Source: Cheilinus undulatus
Lineage: Eukaryota > Chordata > Actinopteri > Labriformes > Labridae
Length of the DNA: 64,000 nucleotides
Direction: 5' to 3'
NCBI RefSeq assembly: GCF_018320785.1
Contig: NC_054882.1
Location: forward strand, 23,626,719-23,690,718
Part shown: positions 50,648 through 61,500 of the stretch, one piece after another
How positions within the stretch are numbered: position 1 is the first letter of the stretch
Layout: each line of letters opens with the position of its first letter
The notes under the pieces: generated by a model
The model's database searches: none
What the model was told of the DNA's origin: nothing
Seen by the model: the letters and a program-made list of their open reading frames with translations, nothing else
Program-made: the position numbers and the translations under genes

Positions 50648-51381
50648 ATGTCTTCTTCTTCTGCCGGAGAAGTCACAACAGCAAATGACATCAAGAGGGA
50701 AAATGTGAAGGAGGTGGATACGCGGGAGTGCATCAAGCTTGTGGCGCTGGACGCGGCGGAGTTGTCCATGGAGCGCACGACTCCCAACACGGACGCGGTG
50801 CGCACGGAGCTGCTGGTGAACGCTGCGTCCTCCCTGGCTTTCTCCCCGGAGCAAGTGGCGTGCGTCTGCGAGGCGCTGCAGCAGGGAGGCAATGTGGACC
50901 GGTTGGCCAGGTTCCTGTGGTCCCTGCCACAGAGTGACCTGCTCCGCGGCAACGAAAGCATCCTGAAAGCCCAAGCCCTCGTCGCTTTCCATCAGGCTCG
51001 GTATCAGGAGCTGTACAGTATTTTGGAGAACCACAGCTTCAGTCCGTCCAACCACACCTTTCTTCAGGATCTGTGGTATAAGGCCCGGTACACCGAGGCG
51101 GAGAAGGCGCGGGGGAGACCCCTGGGCGCCGTGGACAAGTACCGGATTCGGAGAAAGTACCCTCTCCCAAGGACTATCTGGGACGGCGAGGAGACTGTGT
51201 ACTGTTTCAAGGAGAGGTCCCGGAACGCGCTGAAGGATCTGTATAATCAGAATCGGTACCCCTCTCCTGCCGAGAAAAGGAATCTCGCCAAGATTACAGG
51301 ACTCTCCTTGACCCAGGTCAGCAACTGGTTCAAAAACAGGAGACAGAGAGACAGAAACCCGTCTGAGGCACAATCAAAAAG
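50648..51381 (+). CDS. six4: six4 coding exon 1: SIX domain and homeodomain
   Basis: SIX4 is a nuclear DNA-binding regulator of muscle, sensory placode and kidney development that acts with EYA cofactors. This exon encodes residues 1-244 plus two bases. The SIX domain spans about residues 64-175 ([18 protein letters not shown] onward) and the homeodomain about 176-236, with recognition helix [13 protein letters not shown] at 222-234. The start MSSSSAGEV resembles SIX4 rather than SIX1/SIX2, which begin at the SIX domain. The ATG at 50648 was chosen; an in-frame TTG at 50636 is not needed. The N-terminus is much shorter than the Ala-rich human one. The exon ends AAAAAG|GTGAGG. Whether this is the six4a or six4b duplicate cannot be decided here. 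Confidence 0.97.
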
Positions 51382-52881
51382 GTGAGGAAACAAAGGGAAC
51401 AAACTCTTTCAGACACATATTTTAAAAACTATCTTTGTCCGTTCTGTGCGTAAAAGGCGCATTTAAACAGATCCGGCTAATTTAAACAAAGTATATAAAG
51501 CTTCTTCAGAGTAGGGCGCCTTCATTTTAAACCATTTGCACTCCGGTCATGATAGTAAAAAAATAATTCAATAGAAAACTGAAATAGAGCATTGTCAAAG
51601 TGAATCATTAACAGCTGATATTTAGAGACAAAAAGTGTGCGTAAAAGGGTTTGGAGCACGCTTTTAATGTTTTGAAATATGAAGCTGTTGCCACTCAGAT
51701 CCGGTTTCAAGCGTGTTGCTGCTATGGGGCATGGAAACCATAAGCAACTAAATAACATAGTAACTCCCGCAGCCCAGTGGTTCGACTGACAGCTACAAAA
51801 GTTCCTAACTGTGATGAAACAACGAACACTTTAACTTCCATCTCTATCTGTTTAATGCGGGCCTGGGTGCACAGAAAGATGAGAACGCACAACACATGAG
51901 CGCGTGAACCAGCACATAAATCATTTTCATTATCACTTCTTTTTTTTAGACAAAAAAGATCTTAGGCCTCTCTGAGCTCCTGTGTTTCTTTTCATAATCC
52001 TTCACACAAACAGAGAGAAGTGGAGCTTCTTTCATGTTTCTCTCTTTGTGAACAAAGCTGACACACCTGGTGGAGGTGACCCCTCTCTAACTCACTCACT
52101 GTCTCTGTCTCTCTCACACACAAACACACACTGAACACAAATGGCTTTTCCAATTTGTTAAAATTATTCAGATATGTTCATTTTAACTCTGTGGATATTT
52201 GCTCATGTTCTTGGCAATTGGTGTCCTTGTTTATCTCTTCCTGGAAGTGGGGGGTGAGACAGCTTACAATGTGTGTGTGTAAGAGAGGCTGCAGCTGTTT
52301 GAATCAATCTTAAATAGGAGTTGCTCATTAAGAAGCTGTAACTGCTAAATCCATATCATGTCCAAGGCTTTATTGAAACAGAAAAATAAGGATTGTGAAC
52401 TGGAAAACCATTTCAAATTGGAGGAACAAACTCAAATAAACGCCCTTAGCCATTTGTTTTTTGTCACGCCACCACTGCTGGCATTTTGTCACACTAGAAT
52501 TTATTGCGCCAAATGGTTGCACGGTTGTTCCTGCTGCTGGTTGGTTGTTGTCAGTTTGGCTCTTCATGAGGTAAGAGAGGGCTACACACTGACAAGCACA
52601 GCCTGCTCTTCAAAGCTGTGTAATAACAGCAACAAATGTGACCCTGTCTGCTCTGTGTTCAGTAAAAGATCAGATGAGGGTGGAAGGGAAATAAACCAGA
52701 AATAAAAACAGTCTTATTGAATTTACAGAGGCGGAATGTCGTCTTTACCAAAAAACTAAACACATTTTACGGTCTTATTTAATTTGATCTGGTTAAAGAG
52801 GAGGTCCAAAGTCATATTAAAATAATGTCCCACAAATCATTCCAACCTATATTTTCCTCACACTGTTTATTCCTTTTCCAG
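51382..52881 (+). other. six4: six4 intron 1
   Basis: A 1.5-kb GT-AG intron (GTGAGG to TTTTCCAG). No transposon recognised. An open frame at 52358-52705 has no known similarity. Confidence 0.7.
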
Positions 52882-53588
52882 TGAATCTGATGGCAACCAC
52901 AGCACAGAGGATGAGTCCAGTAAAGGCCAGGAGGAGTTGTCACCCCGGCCCCTCTCTAACTCCTCAGATGGAGTCATCACCCATGGGACCCTTCCCATTC
53001 AAACAGGGCCTCTGGACAGTGGGGTGGTCATCCAGCAGATAGGGGACATAAAGCTGCCTCCTGGCTCCAGCAGCAGCGGCCTCTACAATGGAAGTCTGGT
53101 GACAAGCAACACCCCCTCCACTGTGTTTCACAATGGAGGCTCGTCTTACCTGCACACACCTGGAAACATCCTCTTCAACGGTCTCAATTTGGGCATCCAA
53201 CCCTTAGCCTTCAACTCCCTGAGGTCTTCCGGAGGAGGAGTGCTGCTGGGGGGCTCTGGGGTGGACATGCAGATGCAGACAGGGCAGGAGAAAGGACTGG
53301 GTGGTTCTGCGGAGGACTCGGCCCTGCAGTACGCCTCTTACCAGGGCTGTGTGAATGGTGCGGAGGTGAAGCTGGAGGGCGTTCATACCATGGCTGCGCA
53401 GAATGGAGGCTCCTCGGTGCTCACGTTCAGCTCCTCATCGGGGGCGCTGCAGCTGGGGGGATACAGTCTGGTCCAGGTACCCAGTGGGGGAGGAGACAGT
53501 GATGGCAGTTCTCTACTCAACAGTGATGTGGGTCTTCCTCCTCTGCAGCTCTCCTCTGCATCATCTGCATCAACAATCGCACAGCAAG
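52882..53588 (+). CDS. six4: six4 coding exon 2
   Basis: A 707-bp exon encoding residues 245-480. It opens SESDGNHSTEDESSKGQEEL, directly matching the SIX4 sequence after the homeodomain, and contains a Ser/Gly-rich low-complexity stretch typical of the family's long activation region. A conserved patch GAEVKLEGVHTMAAQNGG includes a SUMO-type VKLE at residues 407-410. The acceptor is CCTTTTCCAG before TGAATCTGAT; the donor is CAAG|GTGGGT. Phase is exact on both sides. Intron 1 (51382-52881) is 1.5 kb. Confidence 0.95.
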
Positions 53589-53740
53589 GTGGGTTCAGAC
53601 AACTAAAACATTGTTAAAGCTCCTGTTTGGGACTTTTAGCTTGTGTTGATTATGGTGCCCCCTGTGGACAAAATTGTACCTATTTTACCTTGCAGTTTTT
53701 TTTTTGTTTTTTTTTTGAAGGTTTTGAAGATTAATTTTTG

Positions 53741-53905
53741 GACTTTTTGTGCCTTTAGTGACAGTGGAGGACAGTGAATAGAATGGGAAACAGGGATAAG
53801 AGAGTTGGGGAGAGACATGCGGGAAAGTGCCATAGGCCAGACCCAAACCCGGACCGACCGCGCACATGGGGCGCACCTCAAACCACTAGACCACCTGTGC
53901 CCCTA
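53741..53905 (-). repeat. tRNA-derived SINE in six4 intron 2
   Basis: On the minus strand: GGCACAGGTGGTCTAGTGGT, a clear tRNA-like A box, then GGGTTTGGGTCTGG as a worn B box, followed by a tail (CATGTCTCTCCCCAACTCTC) related to the SINE copies at 13374 and 42518. Inserted antisense to six4. Confidence 0.7.
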
Positions 53906-55217
53906 CCTTGCAGATTTTGTCCTGACGCATAAATGCATTACTTATGTTTTTAAAAAAAAATTTAAGTCAGCTGTATCACTGAGAATCTTTGATTTGAAAA
54001 TGTAAGACAAGGTTGTTTTTCGCAGCATTTTGCTGTTCACTTCCTCTGACTCCTACCCCACAGCAATGTTTATAGACATAATTATTATCGCATAGACATA
54101 TTCAGTCATCTTCCTAGTGGTTTTGTTTGAATTTGTAGGTCAGAAAGAGGCATCAGTATTAACTTCAGTCTGATTCATAACCAGTAAAAAACTCTCCACC
54201 GGTAACTTTAATATTAGAAACTCTGGCTGTAATGATCTTGTGTTCACTTTGAAGTTAAATCTTGATGACCTTAGAAAAAGCAAGACGTACTTAAATGACG
54301 TAAACTGGATGATTAACATCTTAACCATAGCTTTTGGATAATATTGTAAGTATTTAAGACAAATGTTGGAGGATTTAGAAGTTTTCTCAGCTTATGCCCC
54401 CAATTTTAAGCAGTTAAAACCAAGAAAAGTTGATTTCTGTGAACAATTACACTATTGCTTCGTTACTGTAACAAGACAAGCAGGAGAAGACAAAATCAAG
54501 GTCAGCTACTGTGCATCAATAACCAAAGTCCAGACATTAAATCCTCTATTTTATTAAATTACAGGTGTTTAATTTCTGTATGTCCTTGCTTAAGAGGTAA
54601 TCTGACTTTTACCCTCCATGAATATTCCAGTGCAATGCTGCACGTCCAAGCTGGTTTGTCAACAGATCTCTACTACATCCACCAGAAATACATCTGAGCT
54701 GCTTTATTCTTGGCTTGTCTTGTGTTTGGGTCGTAGCCTAAAGGGCCGTTACTACGCATAACACAGAGCAGAAAGAAACAGGGCCACACGCACGCTTACA
54801 CACACAAGCATAAAGAAAAGAGGTGGTCCTCTGAAAACCCCAGAGATGAATAAAAACAAGTTGTGGAGTCACCATCACTCATCATCATTGCACTCTTGAT
54901 GTGCAGAACAGGGAGGGAGGAGGAGAAATATGTTTCAGACAATCAGAGGCCCTGAAATGCACTAACAGGGAATAAGACGTTCCAGCTCTGGCTCTGACGA
55001 AAAGCAGAGAATCTACACCCGCATGAATAATAAGGAAAGAGAGAAAATTGCAGCATGCTGTTGAGTCCTGGCTCTCGTTCTCAGGGGCTCAGAAGGGTCG
55101 AGTTTTAGGAGCACAAAGTGTGTAAGACACGAAACAGCAATTTTGGGGCCAAGGCCTGCCTGTGAGAAAAGCTGTAGATAAACGCTTTGTATTGATCTTT
55201 CTGTTCACTCTCCACAG
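53906..55217 (+). other. six4: six4 intron 2, remainder
   Basis: No exon or repeat recognised between the SINE and the exon 3 acceptor. The full intron is 1.6 kb (53589-55217). Confidence 0.6.
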
Positions 55218-55783
55218 GTTCTTTGCCTCTAAACAATGTAGCAGTGACGTCCTCCAGCAACGACTCGTTCCAGCAGCAGGACAAGCTAACCATGTCATCG
55301 CTCCACCACAGCACCGTCCTCTACAACATGAGCAACGACAACCAGCCCTCCATCAAGAAGGAGCCTCTGGAGGGGGTCGTCTACTCCACATACCACCACC
55401 ATGGCCTCCACCTGGACCCTGGACTCAACTACACCACCCCCAACTCAGAAGATGCTCCCTCAAGTCAAGGTCCTGCCTCCACCACCGAGGTTTCTGCCAT
55501 CAGCTCATCCAGCCCTGAACCTGAGGTCTACACCACCCTAACGGTCAGCACGCCTCTCATGGCTCACACAGACCCCAGTGGGCACCACCTCCAGCCAGCA
55601 GCGTATCTCCAGGGTCCTCCGTCCTCGCACCTGATGAACAGCGACTTCATGAATAAGGTGGAGGTTTCAGGAGGTGTAAACGAGATGGTGCGAGCGATGT
55701 GTGGGGAGATGGAGGCGGTGGAGGGGAAGGATCTCGCCAAACTACAGACAGTGCAGATGGATGAGGACATGGCTGATCTTTAG
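55218..55783 (+). CDS. six4: six4 coding exon 3, C-terminal activation region and stop
   Basis: A 566-bp terminal exon encoding residues 481-668 and a TAG stop at 55781-55783. It starts SLPLNNVAVTSSSNDSFQQQ and ends LAKLQTVQMDEDMADL, nearly identical to the SIX4 C-terminus in mammals and a firm anchor for the gene call. It is rich in Ser, Thr, Pro and His. A SUMO-type IKKE is at residues 526-529. The acceptor is CTCTCCACAG before GTTCTTTG, completing a Gly codon. The total of 668 residues is shorter than human SIX4 (about 780). Confidence 0.96.
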
Positions 55784-57630
55784 AAGCAGATATGGTGAAT
55801 CTATTTTGGTGTGTCAGAGTGTGTGTGTGTTTTTTTTTTACCATTTACTTCCTTTAAATGTTAAATTAAATTATTTTTGTTCATTTGACTTTTACAATGC
55901 ACTCTAGTTGGAGAGGAGCCCCATGGGTGGGCTTTATCAGCTTATCGTAAAACAAAAAAAATGTGACATGATTTTGTTGTCGCCTTGAAGAAGATTACGA
56001 CTCGCAGAAGAAGAAGAAGTCACCGTAGGAGTTGGAGCCGTGTTTAAATGTGCATTTTTATAGACAACACCTGCTACTTCCCGTTGAGTGGATTTGATCC
56101 GCAGAAGCAGGTGCTGGAATGCCTCGAGTCATGTGCCGGGATGTTCCTCCAAAACTAAATGCGTCATCTGGGTCAAACCAAAAAGGTCATTCAGTAGGGG
56201 GGGAAGAGGGAGAGAGAGAGGCTGTGTGAAAATGGGCGAGGGCTTTACTCAAGGACTGCACAAACACATACATATAAAGAGAAAAGGTCATTAAACACAA
56301 AAAGCTGCTGGTTGAGGAAAAGTGTCCTTCAGAAATCAACTCTAAATCTCCCAATGCCTCTTATTTTGCTGCAAAATCCTGATTTTTACGCTTTATACCA
56401 TACCAAATAGACTGGGAGTTAAGACTAATGTGCCTTTCTGCTTCTTCAAAAACATCACAGCTTTGGTCGGCTTTGGTGTTTGCACTATCTTAACGTACAG
56501 ATTATGACAAACCTTTATTTTGGAGGGTTGTTAATGTGTACTCCCTGTACAAATGCACACTACTTCAGTATCAAGTCACTTTTTAAGGCTCATCATCGAC
56601 TTGCGAGACAAAGATATGAATGTAGGAGAGGTCTCACTCTGATTCACAATGTTCATCATGTTTATAAAGCTGCAGCTCAGTGTATTTTAAAGCTCCTGTG
56701 ATGAGTTTTTAGTTAATAATGACATAGACTGAAATCAATACTGATACATTTTAAGGCCCAAAACAGGAAACAAAATCATCAGTGATGAATTTAATCTTTC
56801 CGTAGTCATTTTTAATTCCCCCTTTCAGGAGACATAGGGCTCAGGCAAAGAAATCATCTCCACGCTGCAAAAAACGACTTTCAAAGTCTTTTCAACAACA
56901 TGATTCGCATTTGACTGTTAAAAAAATACAGTTTTAAACTGTGATTCTTTTAAAGACAGGCTCAGCAAGAACATGAGGTATTACTTTGTTCACATGGAGG
57001 GCCAAAATCAACACGAAAGATCCTCACAGGAGCTTTAACTCAATATGATAATGCTGTAAAACATGTTTCATTTTTACACATCTCTTCAAAACAATATCTG
57101 TCATTGATGTTACTTTTTTATAAAGGGATTGTAATCTTGTCTTCTTGCATGGACACTAGTGCCTTTTACTTTGTGTCTTTTGAACAACACTGAAAGTAAG
57201 CCTGTGACGCCTCCTTTACTTTGCTCCGCTGGCTCATTTGTTGGGTGTCAGTCGAGAGATATGTGGAGCCCACTTGTCAAGTGTGCCCGGTGCTTTTCAC
57301 AACAGGGGCCTAATAATTCCTCACTGTCGTACATGACCATAATAGCACATTTCAGCCTTGCAGCCAACTCAGACTCTCAGTGCATCACACCAAGTCACAC
57401 ACATAAGGACAAGTAATACACAATCCCATCAATTTGAATGGACAGTTGAGTGTGTTCTCAGTGCTTTAATGTCAGATACCAAAAATCAGTCACGGGCAAA
57501 TAGAAGAACTGATGGTCCTTTGTGTTCTTTTTTTTAACTTAGTTTGGATTACATGTTTGTTATTTGAAATTATGTGAATGTATTTTTCTAAAATCTCCAT
57601 ACTGCAATAAAAGTTTATATTTATAAAAAT
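55784..57630 (+). other. six4: six4 3' untranslated region
   Basis: The interval from the six4 stop to just past the first strong polyadenylation signal. It contains no repeat that I recognise and no exon. A (GT)-rich run follows the stop at about 55816-55830. The right end is inferred from the AATAAA at 57606. Confidence 0.55.
57606..57611 (+). promoter_or_regulatory. Polyadenylation signal for six4
   Basis: AATAAA followed within 25 bp by a T-rich stretch (TTTATATTTATAAAAATGTG). It is the clearest candidate downstream of the stop codon at 55783 and implies a 3' UTR of about 1.8 kb. Confidence 0.5.
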
Positions 57631-58560
57631 GTGAAACAGTTTTTTTAGTTCTTTCTAGGGTTGTCATGATACATGATTTTAAACTAATAATAACCTAATC
57701 ATATTGGTATCTGTTTTTACCACACTAACAGAATAACAGGAGTCCCTTCACTCAGTATCAATATCTTATTTTAACTTGTACAGAAATTGCGATTAAAAAT
57801 CCTGAAAATGGTCTATTTGTACATATTTGTTGTCAGGGATTCAGAACTGAAACATTGCAGATGTATAGTTGCAATTTAAACTGTGTGTAGGAGTTTGCAT
57901 GTACTTTTTGATGGATTAAGTCAATTCCTCTGCTTCTGTCTTATGAAACAGATAAAGTATTTTGAAGTTGTAGTACTTTTAGATAAGACATTCATTAAAA
58001 TTCTGAGAATTGTATTGTTTAAAAACATAGGGTATCAAAAAGAATTAAAGTATCAAAGATTTTGACATTCATACTTTACACAAAATTAACTACAAGTTGA
58101 CAAAAAAAACATTTTCTCCATGTTTGTTTAATACTTTAGTAGGCAAAATGTGTTTAATTAATGTCAGTGTATTCTTGACAAGGAAAAATGCATCCTCTAT
58201 TATAGTCATCACATTTTTCAAAACTTATTGATACTGTACATTTTAAGATGATATAGATCCAAGTAATCTATAATATGAAAAATAACAAATTTAAAAAAAT
58301 TACATGTTCTATCATATTTTAACTTAAAAGTACAGCGAGTAATAGAGAAAGAGCCCCGTCTTTCTTGCACAAATGCATTTGCTGTGTTTCAGTACTGAAT
58401 TGTGTCCAGTGTCTGTGCAATTTAAACAGTTTGCAGGAGTTTGCCTGCAATTTTTGTTCATTAAAATAAGGAATTATCTAAAATTGGGTGCCAAGAACTT
58501 CTATTTTTGTTGCCATGGCACTGACACTGTCAATTTACTCGTACTAAAGTTTAAAAATCT
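57631..58560. other. AT-rich flank 3' of six4
   Basis: A hAT-like start TAGGGTTGTCATGATACATG is at 57656, without a matching right end. GCAATTTAAACTGTGTGTAG with GGAGTTTGCA at 57871-57900 is repeated imperfectly at 58417-58446. No gene. Confidence 0.5.
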
Positions 58561-61500
58561 GGTTTCATGACAATCCTATCCTCTAAATCTATGATTCCTG
58601 TGATGCCAAACTGTGAGCATCAGAAGGAGGGAGGGTCAGTAATCCAGCAAGCCTGGTGCTGCTCTCTGCAAACCTGCAGTGATCGTTTGCACATGCCTGG
58701 CAACCTGGAGTTCATTAGTCCTCCTTTTCTCATCTCAGCCCCTGTAATTCAAATAAACAGCAATGAGATTTCCAGAGGTAAAGCTCCTTTTGGGTGGGGG
58801 GTCTGCAGCTCCCCTCGGCTCACTCCAATCCTGTGGCCTTTTTTCCCCCTGAGCTAAGGCCAGACTGGCCCTGCTTTAACGTGCAGGAATGAATCTGAGA
58901 TGCTGTCACTCAGGAGGAAGGAGTCTAAACTCTTCCCTTGGCTCCTTAGATTCGTGAAATTTCCACCCAACACTTGTTCGCCCATTGGGCATCCGACCAA
59001 ACCAGCGAGGGGAGATAAGACTGGAGACAAAGTTTGACAAATGGACGAACAGCGGGGGATTTTGTTTTACTCCCAGCGTGTCTGTGGTGGATTATAGGAG
59101 TTGTCCTCCTTGCTGTAGGAGTTATATATGATCTAACTGATGACCTAAATAAACAGAGGCTGTTTGTCTGTGCTCACTGTTGAGGCACAGAGAAAGAGAA
59201 GAAGAAAAAAATGGGAGAGACTTAGCGGGAAAGGGAGGGAGAGGAGGGGGATAAAGTTACCTGTGCACAGGTGACCTCGTCGCCATGGGCAGTGGATTAG
59301 CTGATTGTTAGGTATCAGGTGACTCCTCCTGTAATATTGAAGAGGGTGAAAACAGCTTTGTTGGAGCCCAGAACAATATCCCATTCGCAGCAGGACAGGC
59401 TCACGGTCTGTGGGTCTCACGGGGAGGGGGACACACAGAAAAACTCCAAATTCCACCTTTTGTATTGTGGCTATAAATTAGACAGAAAGAGAAGAATTAT
59501 TCCCCTAGAGCATACATTGTCAAAGGGAACAGGACAGCCACTCTATGAATTTACCTCTATAACATGAGAAACAAGGACATCCCATATCTGAACATTTAAT
59601 GGATCATTTTTCTTCCGTTGGAAACATGAAGCATGAAACATACTCAGGAGTAGTAAAAAAACAGGGAACTCCCCCAGAACTCTGGCCTTATTAAAAACAC
59701 TGACCTCTGCTCTTTTCAGACGGTTTCAAAGCTGACATTTAATGCGGCGCAGCAGACTGCAAGCCATATGTAACATGACCTGGGGAGCACGGTACTCCGC
59801 TGCTCCACGTCCCACTAATGAGAGGGCAGGGGTCAGTGGGTACCAGGCTGCTCGCAGAGACCCACCACTACCGGACAAAGCAAGGAGAGAAACATCTACT
59901 ACTGACTCATAGAAATAAGTTTGTGTTTATGATGTAGAAGGAGATTAAATTATTTCCTCTTTGGTTGAAACAAAGGAGCTGGTTGCTGGTTGGCAGGCTG
60001 GTAAGGTTTGGGCACTTTATCATGCAGTGTTAGATGGAGAAAGATGCAACCATGAGTCACTGAAAGAATCATAAGGACAGTTTCAGAGAGAAAACCACAC
60101 ATACACAAACAGGAGCAGCAGCTGGGAGGCAGCAGCATCACGCCATGAGAGAAAAACATCCCTGTGTTACTGACGTACACATGCCTCCACTGATCTTCAC
60201 AAACACACACCTGCTGCGGCTCAACTCTGCCTTAAAAACAACTTTTTTTTTTTCTTAAAACAGACACAATTCAACTTACCCTCTCCTTGAGTCAGATCTG
60301 AATGTGTATGCATGATAGCATTGTAGCAGCGCCCCCTGTCTGCCAGCAGCAGCACCATCTATTAAATCCTTCCTTTTGTTTGTTTATGAGTTGAACGGCC
60401 TGCCAGGTTTGTTTACTGACTCCAGCCCTGCAGCAAAATATAAAAAAAGAGAATTTCCCTTTAAACAAATAACAGCTTGAGGCATGTTTACAAAGCAGAG
60501 CACTGTAAAACAAAAAAGAGCTGAAGCTGTATAATTGCATATTTGTGGAGGTGGTCCTCTGAGGAAATGCGTAATGATTTTGATGGGGAGGGGGTTTAAC
60601 CCCTCGTGCACTTGTACCAGGTCTAATTTTCCTACATGACAGGAAACTCTGTTAAGCTGATAATTGCAGCTCCAATTTCATTTAACTCACTCATGTCAAC
60701 AGTTGTGTTTTGTTTTGAGAGAAGGAGCTGCTTTTTCCCCTCACAGGCTTTCTTCACCTCCCAGAATAAACTGCTTTTAGTTTTAATTAAAAACACATTT
60801 AGGGGAGGCAGACCCAACCACAATCACAACCAAGGATTAACATATTTGTCAATAAATGCTCAATAATAGACCTTTTTAACAACAATGCCCTAGGTCTAAA
60901 TTCAAGTTATGTGGCTTTTGTTTCTCTTACTGTTTTGAATGAATAAAGTCTCATTATTTTATTTTTATAGTGCAGAGAGAGGGAATCTTAAAATGTTGCC
61001 AAATCCCTCCAAAATAAAGCCTAAATCAAATATAAAAATCCTTTGGATTAAATCTGTCTATTCCACTTGATTTAAACAGTATCGGCTTTATTCCTGTGCA
61101 TACATCTAAAATAGCATCTTGTGGATTTAGACAGAGTTAAATCCATCTGTTCAATAAGGCATTCCTCTTTCAGTTCCCATCCATGCTTTAAAAACATAAT
61201 AAACCCTCTGGTAAGAAATACAGGCTTTTTCTTCATGTCAATTTGTTGATGTGCTTCTGGTTTCTGTTGCAGCATTATATACCATCTTTATGCCTGATTC
61301 ACGTTTCCATGGCACCCAAATGACAACACAGATTTTGCTTTTTTAATTTTCTATTTTTCCCCCTCCAAATTGAAAGCAGTGGTTGGATTGATTTGGGGGG
61401 TAAACAGGCCCACACAAGCTTAGTTTCACATCACATAATTCAGTCTAGAAAGATTAGATTTGAAATAGGAAATTGCTGTTTTTTTTTCTTGGATCAAACC

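Noticed and set aside
50513..51373. 286-residue open frame on the minus strand opposite six4 exon 1
   Set aside because: It is the antisense shadow of the conserved SIX domain/homeodomain exon; its sequence matches no family and its length follows from the GC-rich sense codons.
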